A DNA stretch of 64,000 bases from Nitrosospira multiformis (GCF_003050865.1 NZ_QAOK01000016.1:1-64000), one strand, 5' to 3'; shown: positions 37,607-48,784, counted from the first letter of the stretch. Notes: generated from the sequence alone by a model not told the origin. Translations and numbers: made by a program.

Positions 37607-38707
37607 CTAAGCAGGGTAGATGGCTCCGAGAAGGCGTTCCCCCTTCGCGCCGGTAACCGAGGGAATATTACCAGGCATGCCACGGATGACTTGTCGCGCA
37701 AGCCAGCCAAAGGCGAAAGCTTCCAGCCAGTCCGCGTCCACGCCCAGGCTGTCCGTCAATCCAACTTTCCTGCCGGACAATGCCACCTGAAGGGAGGCGA
37801 CGAGCTGACTGTTCCGTGCGCCCCCGCCGCACACATAAATTTCAGCTGCATCCCCGCAGTAATCGAGTATACAACGGGCAATTCCGGTGACGGTCAGCTC
37901 CAGCAGGGTGGCCTGGACATCGGCCGGACTCTCATTTCCCTTCAGATAGCCGTCCAGCCAGGTTGTACTGAATAATTCCCTGCTGACGCTTTTGGGTGGG
38001 AGAAGGGAAAAAAACGGCAGTGCCAGCAGCTTTTCCAGCAGCAGGGGGATCGCTTTTCCGGTTGCCGCCCACCTTCCATCCTCATCATACGCTTGCCCGG
38101 TATATCGCGCACACCACTCGTCCATCATTGCATTGCCCGGACCGCAATCGAATCCTGTCACGTTTCCACTTCGCGGCAGATCAGTGAGATTGCTGATTCC
38201 CCCGACGTTGACGATCACGCGATGAACGTGCGGGTCCGCGAACAAAGCCTGATGAAATGCCGGCACCAGGGGCGCGCCCTGTCCTCCTGCAGCGATATCG
38301 CGACTCCTGAAATCGGAAACCACCCTGATTCCGGTGAGTTCTACCAGCAACGGGGAATTGCATAACTGGATGGTGTAACCCGCTTCTGCCTGGGGACAAT
38401 GACGTACGGTTTGTCCGTGACATCCGATGGCAGCGACTTCGTATGGCGCAACGCCGCTTTTGCGGAGCAGGCCCGCCACTGCTTCGGCGTAATGGCGGGC
38501 AAGCTGATTACCAAGCGTCGCGGCGCGGTGCAACTCGTCATGGCCGGGAAAGTGGAGTTCCTTGAGCTGTTCGCGGAGCTTTCCTGGGTATGGCAGATAG
38601 AAGTTGTTCAGTAATACCGGCGGAGAGGCTTCAAAATCGGCAAGTACTGCGTCGATCCCATCAAGGCTGGTGCCCGACATGATGCCGATATAATACTCCG
38701 CTTTCAA
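37607..38707 (-). CDS. anmK: Anhydro-N-acetylmuramic acid kinase
   Basis: Phosphorylates and opens 1,6-anhydroMurNAc released during cell-wall turnover. In 366 residues, the ATP loop IGIMSGTSLDGIDAVL, the segment AIGCHGQTVRH, VNVGGISNLT and FDCGPGNAMMDEW are complete. The start is TTG at 38707 with GGGAGAG upstream. It lies 51 bases downstream of the M23 peptidase gene on the same strand, so wall cleavage and recycling genes are co-transcribed. Confidence 0.95.
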   Translation of the reverse strand: MKAEYYIGIMSGTSLDGIDAVLADFEASPPVLLNNFYLPYPGKLREQLKELHFPGHDELHRAATLGNQLARHYAEAVAGLLRKSGVAPYEVAAIGCHGQTVRHCPQAEAGYTIQLCNSPLLVELTGIRVVSDFRSRDIAAGGQGAPLVPAFHQALFADPHVHRVIVNVGGISNLTDLPRSGNVTGFDCGPGNAMMDEWCARYTGQAYDEDGRWAATGKAIPLLLEKLLALPFFSLLPPKSVSRELFSTTWLDGYLKGNESPADVQATLLELTVTGIARCILDYCGDAAEIYVCGGGARNSQLVASLQVALSGRKVGLTDSLGVDADWLEAFAFGWLARQVIRGMPGNIPSVTGAKGERLLGAIYPA

Positions 38708-38758
38708 GTCTCTCCCGCTGACATAACCTTTATCCAGTCGATCCGGTCGACCACCCCG

Positions 38759-40306
38759 TTAATCCAGCAGTGCGAGATTGATGCCGCGCAGCATATCGAG
38801 CCTCGCCATCGACGATTTCGTTGATTCGTAAAATGCCGCGAGGTGTGTGGGAGCGATCGGTTTTCCTTCCGGCATGGGCTCCTTCAGAGGATCGCGTTGA
38901 ATGCCGTCGACACGGAATTCAAAGTGCAGATGGGGCCCGCTCGCCAGGCCAGTGGCTCCAACCCGCCCAATGGTATACCCCTGGCGGACACGCTGACCCT
39001 TGCGCAGCCCTTTGGCGAAAGCAGACAGGTGGCCGTAAACCGTGGCATACGACCCTTCATGCTCGAGGATGACCACGTTTCCATATCCTCCTTCCCATCC
39101 CGCCACCGCCACGACGCCATCGGCCACCGCCTTTACCCCTGTGCCGGTGGGCGCCACGTAGTCGATGCCCTTATGAGCCCGCCATTTTTTCAGGACTGGA
39201 TGGAAGCGGCCGGTGGAAAAACCGGAACTGATGCGAGAGAATTCCAGCGGCGAGCGCAGAAACACCCTGCGCAGGTTCTTGCCATCCGGCGTGTAATAAC
39301 CGCCTTCTCCACCGTCACTCCCCGGGAAGTACACTCCCCGATAAGGCACTCCCTGGTTGACGAACTCCACCGCCAGCACCCGGCCTGCTCTCGTCGGTTC
39401 CCCGTTGCCGTAGAGGGAATCGTACACCACCGTAAAACGGTCACCCTTGCGCAGATCGCGGTGAAAATCTATTTGGGAAGCAAGGATATCGACAATCTGG
39501 GAAGCCACGCTGTCCGGTATGCCCGCGCGGTCGATCGCAGAAAAAAGCGAGCTTTCGATCACGCCTGATTTCATCTGGATATGTGTTTCCAGCAATGCCG
39601 GCCTGTCGCTCATCACATAGCTGCCATCGCGTTTTTCCAGCACCACCTGTTCGCTGCCACCGGGAAAGTAGCGCAGCAGCAGCAACTCGCCCACAGCACT
39701 GGTTTCGGCATGCACCATTCTGCCCGCGACCAGTGGATGCAAAGCTTTCAGATCCGAGGTATCCCGAATGAGACGCGCCACGTCCTGATTATTCACTTCA
39801 AGCCGGGAAAGCAGGCTCCCGATGGTATCGCCCTGCTGGATACGTTCATGACGCCAGAAAGTCATGCCCTCCGCCGAGCCGGCGCGAATTTCCGGAATCT
39901 CCAGGCCGAGGACGACCTGCTCGACCGCCGGCACGTCTTCCACCGCCGTATCGGGGGCAATACCGAAGGCTGCCACCATTCCAAACAATGGAATGCTCGA
40001 TAACAGTATCAGGCCGCGCAGTGTTTTTCTTGTAAGTGTAAGAGCCTGGCTGTTGCTCACTATCTCAAGTCCCTGGTGAATGAGCCAATATAATCTGTTC
40101 CTTATGCGCGCCCATGTCTGCCTGCCGCTTGCCATCTCCCATGCCCGGGAAATCAGCTGGACGAATCTCTTTTTTATGGTTGCCAATATCCAGCTATTGG
40201 CCACTCTCCCCAACTCTCGTTGCCCGTGCCGAAACAGCCGGCACAATACATCCTTGGTGAGCGTCAGCAGACTGTGCGCGGAACCCCTATTCCTATATCC
40301 TCGCAT
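38759..40306 (-). CDS. M23 (LytM-type) peptidoglycan endopeptidase
   Basis: A 515-residue protein with a basic cytoplasmic N-terminus, a membrane helix near 95-115, a LysM-like/OapA segment (WRHERIQQGDTIGSLLSRL), a DUF-type middle domain and a C-terminal M23 domain. The zinc site is complete: the HKGIDYVAPTG motif and HLHFEF, with YGHLSAF. Such MepM-like enzymes cut D,D-crosslinks of murein to allow growth. Co-directional with anmK. Confidence 0.92.
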   Translation of the reverse strand: MRGYRNRGSAHSLLTLTKDVLCRLFRHGQRELGRVANSWILATIKKRFVQLISRAWEMASGRQTWARIRNRLYWLIHQGLEIVSNSQALTLTRKTLRGLILLSSIPLFGMVAAFGIAPDTAVEDVPAVEQVVLGLEIPEIRAGSAEGMTFWRHERIQQGDTIGSLLSRLEVNNQDVARLIRDTSDLKALHPLVAGRMVHAETSAVGELLLLRYFPGGSEQVVLEKRDGSYVMSDRPALLETHIQMKSGVIESSLFSAIDRAGIPDSVASQIVDILASQIDFHRDLRKGDRFTVVYDSLYGNGEPTRAGRVLAVEFVNQGVPYRGVYFPGSDGGEGGYYTPDGKNLRRVFLRSPLEFSRISSGFSTGRFHPVLKKWRAHKGIDYVAPTGTGVKAVADGVVAVAGWEGGYGNVVILEHEGSYATVYGHLSAFAKGLRKGQRVRQGYTIGRVGATGLASGPHLHFEFRVDGIQRDPLKEPMPEGKPIAPTHLAAFYESTKSSMARLDMLRGINLALLD

Positions 40307-40508
40307 AGGTTCCTCTTGACGTCATGGCTTCAGAATATGAGTCTAGCACAAAATCAGCAGCCCATATCAAGGCCACCCGCAAGCCCCCCTTAAAAGGCAA
40401 GACCCCTGCCTCAGATCAACCCGGAGATTGAAAGATATCGCTCCCCGACTTCATCTCCCGATTTGGCAGTAAAATAGCGCTCCCCAAACCCTCAGTTTTT
40501 CAGAACTT

Positions 40509-41699
40509 ATGTCTATAGCCGACCCCACTCTGGACCTGCTGGCATATCATGCGTTTCCTCACCTCGCCTCCGCCCTGCGCGTACGCAAGGAGGCCATCCT
40601 TCGGGAGTGGGAGAAGTCTGTCGCTTGCACCCTGCCCGCGGCTGACGCGCTCACGCTAAGAAACCTCCGCGACTCCGTGCCTCTTATCCTGGAAGAGGTG
40701 ATCGAAGCGTTTTCCTCCAGCCATCCCGTCACTACCCAGGCGCTGGTGGAAGGCAGCAAACTGCATGGCGAGTCGCGCTTTCAGGAAAATTACAACATGC
40801 GCGAACTGGTGGTCGAGTACCAGCTTCTGCGGCGCGTAATGATCGAACAGATTTCCGAAGAATTGAATGGCGAACTGGACGAGACAAGCAATGTTGCCCT
40901 GAACATGGCAGTAGATGCGGCGCTGCAAAGCGGAACGGTCATATTCGTCGAGAATCTGCAGCGGCAGCTCAAGTCTGCGACGGAAATCCAGTCCAAGTAT
41001 CTCTCTTTTCTTTCTCATGATCTTCGCAATCACCTCAACCAAATCACGCTATATATCCAGATACTTGCAATGAAGCTCGCAAAAATTCCCGAGCTTGCCG
41101 ACAACCTCGCGGACCTGGAGTCAGTCAGGAGCATCATACTCAAGACCACTGCTGGAATGGATCGCTTGCTGCAATCGGAGCAACTGCGAAAAGGGTACTT
41201 TCACCTGGCGATGGAAGTGGTGGATTTGAATTCCCTGTTATCTGAAGCAGTCGGGCAGATCACACCGGAAGCGCAGTTGAAGGGAATAGAGTTAAGCATC
41301 GATGTGCCGGACGGCGCGAAAGTGATCAGTGAAGAAGCGCTGCTGGTGCCTATATTGCAGAATCTGCTGGGGAACGCGGTAAAATACAGTTCGGGTGGCC
41401 GGATAGAAGTTACAGCCCGTCATAACGCCAGCAGGGAAGATAGTGCCTGGATCCTCAGCGTGAGCGATCAGGGTCCGGGTATTGCGCCGGAAAACCTGAC
41501 CCACCTGTTCGATGCTTTCCAGCGCGCCGATACCTACGGCAAACCGGGGGTGGGGCTGGGTTTGTCCATCGCTTCAGAAGCGACCCGGCTTTTGGGCGGC
41601 AAACTGGAAGTGGAGTCCGTGGTAGGGGTCGGTTCGACCTTCCGGTTGTTGCTTCCCCGCCAGATACTGGAAGACGAGGTTTCTGATCAAGGCGTGTGA
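40509..41699 (+). CDS. Soluble sensor histidine kinase with RsbRD-like N-terminus
   Basis: A 396-residue protein with no membrane segment. Residues about 20-145 resemble the RsbRD/RsbU N-terminal four-helix sensor domain. The H-box FLSHDLRNHLNQ puts the phospho-acceptor at His170; the ATPase domain has the N-box (LLGNAVKY), G1 (DQGPGIAPE) and G2 (GVGLGLSIA) motifs. No response regulator adjoins it, so it is an orphan kinase. Signal unknown. Confidence 0.88.
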   Translation: MSIADPTLDLLAYHAFPHLASALRVRKEAILREWEKSVACTLPAADALTLRNLRDSVPLILEEVIEAFSSSHPVTTQALVEGSKLHGESRFQENYNMRELVVEYQLLRRVMIEQISEELNGELDETSNVALNMAVDAALQSGTVIFVENLQRQLKSATEIQSKYLSFLSHDLRNHLNQITLYIQILAMKLAKIPELADNLADLESVRSIILKTTAGMDRLLQSEQLRKGYFHLAMEVVDLNSLLSEAVGQITPEAQLKGIELSIDVPDGAKVISEEALLVPILQNLLGNAVKYSSGGRIEVTARHNASREDSAWILSVSDQGPGIAPENLTHLFDAFQRADTYGKPGVGLGLSIASEATRLLGGKLEVESVVGVGSTFRLLLPRQILEDEVSDQGV

Positions 41700-41940
41700 T
41701 TTTGGCGTCTTTTTGCGGGATAAATATTCGCTCACTGGTATATGGGAGCTCGGCACGCTCTGTTGCTGATTATCAGCACTCCTTTCGTATAAAGCCTGTA
41801 TGGTATCTTCTTAAGCAAACGGGTTACGAAGATCGGGATCCGGGGGAGTTGATTTGAAAATGGTTTTCTGTCGTTCGGTTCCAAAGAAGAGATAGCGCAG
41901 AGGGACGCACTATCGCGCAAGCGCGAATCATTGAAGCACA

Positions 41941-43443
41941 TTGAATAAAATAATCCGCTCGGAATTACTGGTCTGTTTTCTGCTCGGCGCACTTACCGTT
42001 CCCGGTTTTGCGCCGTTTTATCTTTTTCCGATCCCGCTTGCGACCCTCGCGCTGTTGTGCCATTTCTGGCGCAACAGTGCGCGACCTCGCGCAGCCGGAT
42101 TGCTCGGCTTCTCGTTCGGCATGGGAATGTTCAGTGCGGGTGTCACCTGGCTGTATATTTCCCTGCATGATTTCGGCGCAATGCCAATGCCGGTGGCCGT
42201 GCTTGCGCTCATTTTTCTGTGCGGCTACCTCGCGCTGTTTCCGGCAATGACAGGCTGGACACTGAAAAAACTGGATATCGCGCCCCCTATCGTATGGGCT
42301 CTGGCTGCCGGGTCGCTGTGGGCCTTGTCTGACTGGCTGCGCAGCGTATTGTTCACCGGCTTTCCATGGCTGACCCTGGGTTACTCCCAGGCGCCACTCA
42401 GCCCCTTGGCTGGTTTCGCGCCCATTATCGGCGTATACGGCGTTTCCCTGCTGGTGGTGCTGAGTGCCGCGCTGCTGTGTTTGCTCGTTCAGAAGAAATT
42501 TCGCAAGCCCCTCTATTTTTTACCCCTGCTGACGCTCTGGCTTTTCGGTTTAGGCCTCCAGCAGATTCACTGGACTGAACCCGAAGGCGAACCGGTGACC
42601 GTAAGCCTGCTGCAGGGGAATATTCCGCAGGATATGAAGTGGCGTGAAGACCAGCTCATCAGTTCCATGGAAAACTACACGCGGCTTGCACTGCAAAGCG
42701 ACAGCCGCCTGATCATCACACCCGAAATTTCGATCCCGCTCTACCGGAATGAGGTATCGCCCATCTATCTTGCCCAGCTAGCCGCTCATGCAAGGCGGAA
42801 TAATGGCGACATTCTGGTTGGCCTGGTGGAAGCACCGGGTGGCCGCAGCGAATACTATAATTCCATGTTCAGCTTCGGCACCTCCCCTGAACAGAGTTAC
42901 CGCAAGTATCACCTCGTACCGTTTGGCGAATTCATCCCATTGAAGCCGGTGTTCGGGTGGATCATCAACGTCCTGAAAATTCCGTTATCCGATTTTTCAC
43001 GGGGCGCACTCGGACAGCAGCCCATGAATATCGCGGGGCAACGGGTCGCAGTGAATATCTGCTATGAAGACGTGTTCGGCGAAGAGATCATCCAGCAGCT
43101 GCCGCAAGCCACCCTGCTTGCCAACGTTAGCAACGATGCCTGGTTTGGCCGCTCCATCGGTCCCCGTCAGCACTTGCAGATCTCCCAGATGCGCGCCCTT
43201 GAGACGGGACGCTATATGGTGCGGGCAACCAATACAGGGGTCACGGCAATCATCGACGAGCGCGGCCGGGTGTTGCAGGAGGCGGAAATATTCACCACCA
43301 CCGCGCTGCATGGCACAGCACAGGGATTTGCCGGCGCCACCCCCTACGTGCGGTTCGGCAACAGCCTGATTCTCGGGCTTTGCGGAATATTGCTGGGGCT
43401 TGCCGTGTTATCCGCTTTTCGCGAAACTCGCAAAAAACGGTAA
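41941..43443 (+). CDS. lnt: Apolipoprotein N-acyltransferase
   Basis: Adds the third acyl chain to lipoproteins at the inner membrane. The 500-residue protein has about seven hydrophobic helices, six in the first 200 residues and one at the C-terminus, around a periplasmic nitrilase-fold domain. The Glu-Lys-Cys triad lies in TPEISIPL, the [12 protein letters not shown] block and NICYEDVFG. Start is TTG at 41941, the only codon in frame that gives the normal length. It would act on LolB and the other lipoproteins in this window. Confidence 0.94.
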   Translation: MNKIIRSELLVCFLLGALTVPGFAPFYLFPIPLATLALLCHFWRNSARPRAAGLLGFSFGMGMFSAGVTWLYISLHDFGAMPMPVAVLALIFLCGYLALFPAMTGWTLKKLDIAPPIVWALAAGSLWALSDWLRSVLFTGFPWLTLGYSQAPLSPLAGFAPIIGVYGVSLLVVLSAALLCLLVQKKFRKPLYFLPLLTLWLFGLGLQQIHWTEPEGEPVTVSLLQGNIPQDMKWREDQLISSMENYTRLALQSDSRLIITPEISIPLYRNEVSPIYLAQLAAHARRNNGDILVGLVEAPGGRSEYYNSMFSFGTSPEQSYRKYHLVPFGEFIPLKPVFGWIINVLKIPLSDFSRGALGQQPMNIAGQRVAVNICYEDVFGEEIIQQLPQATLLANVSNDAWFGRSIGPRQHLQISQMRALETGRYMVRATNTGVTAIIDERGRVLQEAEIFTTTALHGTAQGFAGATPYVRFGNSLILGLCGILLGLAVLSAFRETRKKR

Positions 43444-43532
43444 AATCGCGTTCTCACGCAATTTTACGGCGCCTCTTACTGCGTCTTACTTTTACGCCTT
43501 TTTGTCAATTACGGTCCGGCTCAGAGTCTTAC

Positions 43533-44438
43533 ATGCGCACATTTCAGGAAATCATTCTTGCCCTGCAACACTACTGGGCCAGGCAGGGCTGCGCGCTGCT
43601 TCAACCGTACGATATGGAAGTGGGTGCGGGAACCTCCCACACCGCCACATTCCTGCGCGCGCTCGGCCCCGAGCCGTGGAAAGCGGCGTATGTGCAGCCC
43701 ACCCGCCGTCCGAAAGACGGGCGTTATGGCAAAAATCCCAACAGGTTGCAACACTACTACCAGTTTCAGGCGGTGCTGAAGCCCGCCCCTGCCAATATCC
43801 TTGAACTGTACCTCGGCTCGCTCGAAGAACTCGGTTTCGATCTCCGCCAGAACGATATTCGTTTCGTCGAGGATGACTGGGAAAACCCCACTCTCGGCGC
43901 GTGGGGGCTGGGCTGGGAAGTGTGGCTGAACGGCATGGAGGTGACGCAGTTCACCTATTTCCAGCAGGTGGGCGGCATGAACTGCAAGCCCATCACGGGT
44001 GAAATCACTTATGGCCTGGAGCGACTGGCCATGTACCTGCAAGGCGTGGACAACGTTTTCGACCTCACCTGGACAGAGGGGCTTTCCTATCGCGATGTTT
44101 ACCATCAAAACGAGGTCGAGCAATCCTCCTACAACTTCGAGCACAGTGACGCAGATTTCCTGTTCCAAGCCTTTGCAAGCCATGAAGCACAAGCCCGGCA
44201 TCTGGTGGAACAGGGACTGTCCCTGCCGGCCTATGAACAGGTGCTGAAAGCTGCGCACACTTTCAATCTTCTCGATGCGCGCGGCGCGATTTCGGTCACG
44301 GAGCGCGCCGCCTATATCGGACGTATCCGGGAGCTCGCACGCAGCGTGGCGCATGCCTATTACGAAAGCCGGAAGCGTCTGGGCTTTCCCTTGGCGCCAG
44401 TGGAATGGGCACAGGAATTGCTGGAGAAAGCCGCTTGA
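43533..44438 (+). CDS. glyQ: Glycyl-tRNA synthetase alpha subunit
   Basis: Catalytic subunit of the alpha2beta2 bacterial glycyl-tRNA synthetase. 301 residues from the ATG at 43533 ([19 protein letters not shown]), with the class II motifs in [19 protein letters not shown] and the [15 protein letters not shown] block. The frame stays open further upstream within lnt but that part is not family sequence. Overlaps glyS by four bases. Confidence 0.97.
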   Translation: MRTFQEIILALQHYWARQGCALLQPYDMEVGAGTSHTATFLRALGPEPWKAAYVQPTRRPKDGRYGKNPNRLQHYYQFQAVLKPAPANILELYLGSLEELGFDLRQNDIRFVEDDWENPTLGAWGLGWEVWLNGMEVTQFTYFQQVGGMNCKPITGEITYGLERLAMYLQGVDNVFDLTWTEGLSYRDVYHQNEVEQSSYNFEHSDADFLFQAFASHEAQARHLVEQGLSLPAYEQVLKAAHTFNLLDARGAISVTERAAYIGRIRELARSVAHAYYESRKRLGFPLAPVEWAQELLEKAA

Positions 44439-46642
44439 CTGAAACAACGCAAGCAACACAAGGTTTGGCAACCCGAAATCTTCTGGTTGAACTGCTGGTA
44501 GAGGAACTGCCCCCCAAGTCGCTGAAGAAACTGGGTGACAGTTTCGCGCAGGGAATAGCCGCAGGCCTGAAAAGACAGGACTTGGCGTGGGAAGACTCGA
44601 CCGTTACCCCTTTTGCCTCTCCACGGCGCCTTGCCGTACATCTCACACGCATAGCAGCACAGGCGCCGGACACATCCTCCCTGAAAAAACTGATGCCGGT
44701 AGCGGTGGGGCTGGACGCAAGTGGCCACCCCACTCCTGCCCTGCTCAAGAAGCTGCGCAGTCTTTGCGGCGATGCTGATCCTCTCCCTCTCCTCCCTCTG
44801 CTCAAGCGCGCCCAGGATGGAAAAAGTGAAACTTTATTTCTGGACAGCGTGGTGACGGGTGCGACGCTGGCGGAAGGCCTGCAGGCAGCGCTCGACGAGA
44901 CGCTGCAGAAATTACCCATTGCCAGAATGATGGCGTATCAACTGGCCGATGGCTGGAATACCGTCAATTTCGTCCGCCCGGCACATGCGCTCGTTGCCCT
45001 GCATGGGGAAGAAGTCGTGGACATATCCATATTGGGCCTGACAGCCGACCGGCAAACCCAAGGTCATCGTTTCGAAGCGATGACGAATCCGCTGACGGTG
45101 AAAGATGCCGACAGTTACGAACAACAGCTGCGGGAAGAAGGCGCGGTGATTGCGAGTTTCTCCCATCGTCGCGCCGAGATCGAGCGCCAGTTGCTGGGGG
45201 CCGCCAGCAAGGAAGACCTCGGATTGACCCAATATGACCGTCTGCTGGATGAGGTTACCGCGCTGGTCGAACGCCCCAACGTGCTGATGGGTAAATTTGA
45301 AACAGCATTCCTGGATGTGCCACAAGAGTGCCTGATCCTGACGATGCAGGCCAACCAGAAGTATTTTCCCCTGCTCGATGCCGCGGGCAGGCTTTCGCAC
45401 AAGTTTCTGATCGTATCCAATATCCGCCCGGTGGACGCGGGCGCAGTGATTGCTGGCAACGAGCGCGTACTGCGCTCGCGCCTTGCGGACGCAAAATTCT
45501 TTTTCGACCAGGATCGGAGGAAGACGCTGGCCTCGCGGGTGGAAGGCCTGCAGAGGGTGGTATACCACAACAAGCTGGGCACGCAGGCGGAACGGGTGGA
45601 AAGGATCTGGGCCATTGCACAAACCATCGGCTTACAGCTCGGCGGCAATGAACTTGCAGCCAGGGCGGGCGAAGCAGCCATGCTTGCCAAAGCGGACCTG
45701 CTCACCGACATGGTCGGCGAGTTCCCAGAGTTGCAGGGCATCATGGGACGCTATTATGCCAAGCATGACGGCGTGGCCGAAGAGGTCGCCGATGCGATCG
45801 AAGACCACTACAAGCCGCGCTTTGCGGGCGACGAATTGCCGCGCAATCTAGTGGGCGTATGCGTCGCGCTCGCCGACAAACTCGAAACACTTGTCGGCTT
45901 GTTCGGTATCGGCCAGATACCCACTGGGGACAAAGACCCCTTCGCCTTGCGGCGTCATGCGCTGGGCGTCATCCGGATACTGATCGAAAAAGAAGCGCCA
46001 CTTTCACTTGATAACCTGCTTGAGCAAACCGAGGGTATTTTTGGAAAAAGGATTAATGGCGTAACGGAAATCCTGAGTGATTTCATTTATGAACGGCTGC
46101 GCCATTACTTCAGCATAGAGTCATTTGATGACCAAGCTATTGAGTCAGGCAAGCGCGTTTACGTAGCATCTGCCGAGGACCGCCTCGCTTATTCGCCGCA
46201 GCAGATCGACGCCGTACTCGCCCTGCGGCCCCAGTTGCTGAATGATGTCAAAAAACGCCTGATCGCGGTGCGCGCTTTCGCCACCCTGCCGGAAGCCGAA
46301 AGTCTTGCGGCGACCAACAAGCGGGTGGGCAACATTCTCAGAAAAGCGGAAGTCGATGCAGCCGGGGAAATCGACACCGCCCTGTTGCAGGCGCCCGCGG
46401 AACAGGCGCTCCATCAGGCATTAAACCGTATAATGCCGGAAGCCGATACAGCCTTTACCGGGGGCGACTATACCGCTTCGCTACAGGCGCTGGCCGCACT
46501 GAAAGCCCCAGTGGATCAGTTTTTCGATACAGTGATGGTCAATACAGAGGATGCAGCGCTGCGCCACAACCGGCTTGCCCTGCTTGCGCAAATGCAGAAG
46601 ACAATGAACCGGATCGCAGATATTTCCCGACTGGCGATCTGA
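44435..46642 (+). CDS. glyS: Glycyl-tRNA synthetase beta subunit
   Basis: tRNA-binding subunit, 735 residues. I start at TTG 44435, where TTGA overlaps the glyQ stop and GGAG lies eight bases upstream; an ATG at 44405 has no such site. Family blocks include [14 protein letters not shown], the [11 protein letters not shown]-type segment (as [15 protein letters not shown]), HD-like region [13 protein letters not shown] and the C-terminal anticodon-binding domain. Coupled to glyQ. Confidence 0.96.
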   Translation: MTETTQATQGLATRNLLVELLVEELPPKSLKKLGDSFAQGIAAGLKRQDLAWEDSTVTPFASPRRLAVHLTRIAAQAPDTSSLKKLMPVAVGLDASGHPTPALLKKLRSLCGDADPLPLLPLLKRAQDGKSETLFLDSVVTGATLAEGLQAALDETLQKLPIARMMAYQLADGWNTVNFVRPAHALVALHGEEVVDISILGLTADRQTQGHRFEAMTNPLTVKDADSYEQQLREEGAVIASFSHRRAEIERQLLGAASKEDLGLTQYDRLLDEVTALVERPNVLMGKFETAFLDVPQECLILTMQANQKYFPLLDAAGRLSHKFLIVSNIRPVDAGAVIAGNERVLRSRLADAKFFFDQDRRKTLASRVEGLQRVVYHNKLGTQAERVERIWAIAQTIGLQLGGNELAARAGEAAMLAKADLLTDMVGEFPELQGIMGRYYAKHDGVAEEVADAIEDHYKPRFAGDELPRNLVGVCVALADKLETLVGLFGIGQIPTGDKDPFALRRHALGVIRILIEKEAPLSLDNLLEQTEGIFGKRINGVTEILSDFIYERLRHYFSIESFDDQAIESGKRVYVASAEDRLAYSPQQIDAVLALRPQLLNDVKKRLIAVRAFATLPEAESLAATNKRVGNILRKAEVDAAGEIDTALLQAPAEQALHQALNRIMPEADTAFTGGDYTASLQALAALKAPVDQFFDTVMVNTEDAALRHNRLALLAQMQKTMNRIADISRLAI

Positions 46643-46656
46643 TACGGTAACTGCTC

Positions 46657-47190
46657 ATGAAACTTGTCATTCTCGACCGGGACGGCGTCATCAATTATGA
46701 TAGCGCCGCCTTTATCAAGACGCCGGATGAATGGAAGCCGATTCCGGGCAGCTTGGAAGCAATCGCGCACCTCACGCAGGCGGGCTATCGGGTGGTGGTC
46801 GCCACCAACCAGTCCGGCATTGGCAGGGGTTTGCTGGATATGGTGTCATTCAATGCCATCAACGACAAGATGTGCAAAGCCGTCATCCAGGCCGGGGGAC
46901 GCATCGATGCGATGTTTTTCTGCCCCCACGCCAATACCGACAACTGCGGGTGCCGCAAGCCCGCTACCGGGATGTTCAAGGAAATTTCCGAACGCTTCGG
47001 GCTGGACTTGAAAGGTGTGCCTGCGATCGGCGACTCCCTGCGTGATTTGCAGTGCGCCGCCGCCGTCGGGGCGCTTCCCGTCCTGGTGCTGACCGGCAAA
47101 GGAAAAAAGACTGAAGCCGAGGATGGCCTGCCCGAAAACACAAAAATATTCGCCGATCTCTCGGCGGCGGTCAATGCCCTGACGCAATGA
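46657..47190 (+). CDS. gmhB: D-glycero-beta-D-manno-heptose-1,7-bisphosphate 7-phosphatase
   Basis: HAD-superfamily phosphatase of lipopolysaccharide heptose synthesis. 177 residues with the nucleophile Asp7 and acid/base Asp9 in LDRDGVIN, the TNQSGIGRG motif, and a zinc-binding loop CPHANTDNCGCRKP. Stop overlaps the plsC start (ATGA). The glyS-gmhB-plsC order is common in betaproteobacteria. Confidence 0.94.
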   Translation: MKLVILDRDGVINYDSAAFIKTPDEWKPIPGSLEAIAHLTQAGYRVVVATNQSGIGRGLLDMVSFNAINDKMCKAVIQAGGRIDAMFFCPHANTDNCGCRKPATGMFKEISERFGLDLKGVPAIGDSLRDLQCAAAVGALPVLVLTGKGKKTEAEDGLPENTKIFADLSAAVNALTQ

Positions 47191-47960
47191 ACTGGATTCC
47201 GGTCGTGCTGCGCTCCATACTTTACGCGCTCCTGCAACTCATCATCACCCCTTTTTACTTCCTGATCGTCTTTGCCGCATTCCCGCTTTCGCGCCTCAAC
47301 CGCTATCGCATCACCTCCGGCTGGGCGCACCTGATGCTGTTTCTGCTGACTGTGGTCTGCGGCATTCGTTATCGCGTCATAGGAAAGGAAAATATTCTCT
47401 CTACTCCGAGCATCATTCTGTCGAAACACCAATCGGCATGGGAAACAATCGCCTTCCAGCAGATCTTTCCGCCGCAGGTGTGGGTGCTAAAGAAAGAACT
47501 GCTGCTGGTCCCTTTTTTCGGCTGGGGCCTCGCTATGACTAATCCAATTGCCATTGATCGCAGTTCAAGAAAAGCTGCATTGAAACAGATCGTCGAGCAG
47601 GGAAAAGACCGGCTCAGGCAGGGATTCTGCATCGTCATTTTTCCGGAGGGCACCCGCATTGCCCCCGGCAAAAAAGGTAAATATGGCATTGGTGGCGCCT
47701 GGCTCGGCACCCATACCGGCGCCCCGGTCATACCGGTGGCGCACAATGCGGGCCGCTTCTGGGGCAAGAACGCCTTTATCAAGCGTCCCGGTACGATCAC
47801 AGTCAGTATCGGAGCGCCCATCGACCCCAGCGGCATGGAACCGGGCGAACTCAATGCAAAAGTGGAAGCCTGGATAGAAGCAGAGGTGGCGCGGATCGAT
47901 AGCCTGCATCCGGACGAAAACCCCAATCCGGACCAGACGCAAGAGGAACCTGCGGCGTGA
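47187..47960 (+). CDS. plsC: 1-acyl-sn-glycerol-3-phosphate acyltransferase
   Basis: Inner-membrane enzyme that makes phosphatidic acid. 257 residues with an N-terminal hydrophobic segment. The catalytic motif reads HQSAWE, that is H-x4-E in place of the usual H-x4-D, a variant I know from a proteobacterial subgroup; the second block FPEGTRIAPG and the IPVAHNAG motif are normal. Overlaps gmhB and the next gene by four bases each, so all three are translationally coupled. Confidence 0.92.
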   Translation: MNWIPVVLRSILYALLQLIITPFYFLIVFAAFPLSRLNRYRITSGWAHLMLFLLTVVCGIRYRVIGKENILSTPSIILSKHQSAWETIAFQQIFPPQVWVLKKELLLVPFFGWGLAMTNPIAIDRSSRKAALKQIVEQGKDRLRQGFCIVIFPEGTRIAPGKKGKYGIGGAWLGTHTGAPVIPVAHNAGRFWGKNAFIKRPGTITVSIGAPIDPSGMEPGELNAKVEAWIEAEVARIDSLHPDENPNPDQTQEEPAA

Positions 47961-48712
47961 AGAAGATTGCATTCCAAAGGACGAAGACGAGCAAACTCGC
48001 GGCAAACGAACTGCGCCGCATAAACCTGAACGGCAGCGAAGTCCCCTACACGCTCATGCGTTGCAGGCGCAAGACCATCGGCATGAGAGTGAGCAGCGAG
48101 GGCTTGACGGTGCGCATCCCGATGCGGGAATCATTGAGCTGGGTCGAATCCGTACTGCAAAAAAGAGCCGACTGGATCGTCACCAAGCTCGACGAATGGA
48201 AGAACAGAAAGCCCGCCCGCCCCGCGTGGGAAGCAGGCGCCATCTTCCCCCTGCTCGGAGAACCGTGGCAGGTGACGGTTACCTCCGCCGGAGCGGTACA
48301 GATGGTGCAGGCAAGCGAGAACGCCACAAGCAAGGATGAGCAGTTGGATCTATCCTTGTCTTCCGGGATTGCTGCCGAGCAAATCGAAAGCGCCGTGATG
48401 GAGTGGTACCGTCAGCACGCGCTGACCTGCTTTACCGAACGCATCACCCTTTACTCAAATAAACTTGGCGTGGCCCTGCCGCAACTGCGCCTCTCCAATG
48501 CGCGCACGCTCTGGGGCAGTTGCAACTCACACGGCGTCATCCGTCTCAACTGGCGGCTGATCCAGAAGCCCCTCGATCTGGTGGACTATGTCGTCGCGCA
48601 TGAACTCTCCCACCTCATCGAAATGAACCATTCGAAGGCGTTCTGGCAGACGGTGGGAAGCATGTATCCCGATTATGCGACGGCGAGGAAGAAGTTGAGG
48701 GGGATTGGATGA
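47957..48712 (+). CDS. YgjP-like (DUF45) zinc metallopeptidase
   Basis: A 251-residue protein of the M48-like DUF45 family, starting at GTG within the plsC stop (GTGA). The zinc motif H-E-L-x-H is present as HELSHLIEMNHSKAFW, with the upstream LRLSNARTLWGSC block typical of the family. Substrate unknown. End of the glyS-gmhB-plsC run. Confidence 0.9.
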   Translation: MKKIAFQRTKTSKLAANELRRINLNGSEVPYTLMRCRRKTIGMRVSSEGLTVRIPMRESLSWVESVLQKRADWIVTKLDEWKNRKPARPAWEAGAIFPLLGEPWQVTVTSAGAVQMVQASENATSKDEQLDLSLSSGIAAEQIESAVMEWYRQHALTCFTERITLYSNKLGVALPQLRLSNARTLWGSCNSHGVIRLNWRLIQKPLDLVDYVVAHELSHLIEMNHSKAFWQTVGSMYPDYATARKKLRGIG

Positions 48713-48784
48713 GGAAAGCTACTTAAAAACATGCTTACCAGCTTTGCCTCGCAAGCTATTAATTCGCGAGCAAACAGTACAAAC

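Noticed and set aside
40324-40431. 35-codon frame upstream of the histidine kinase (MASEYESS start)
   Set aside because: No clear ribosome-binding site and no known family; could be real but unsupported.
43521-44471. 316-codon frame opposite glyQ
   Set aside because: Antisense to glyQ, which has full family motifs.
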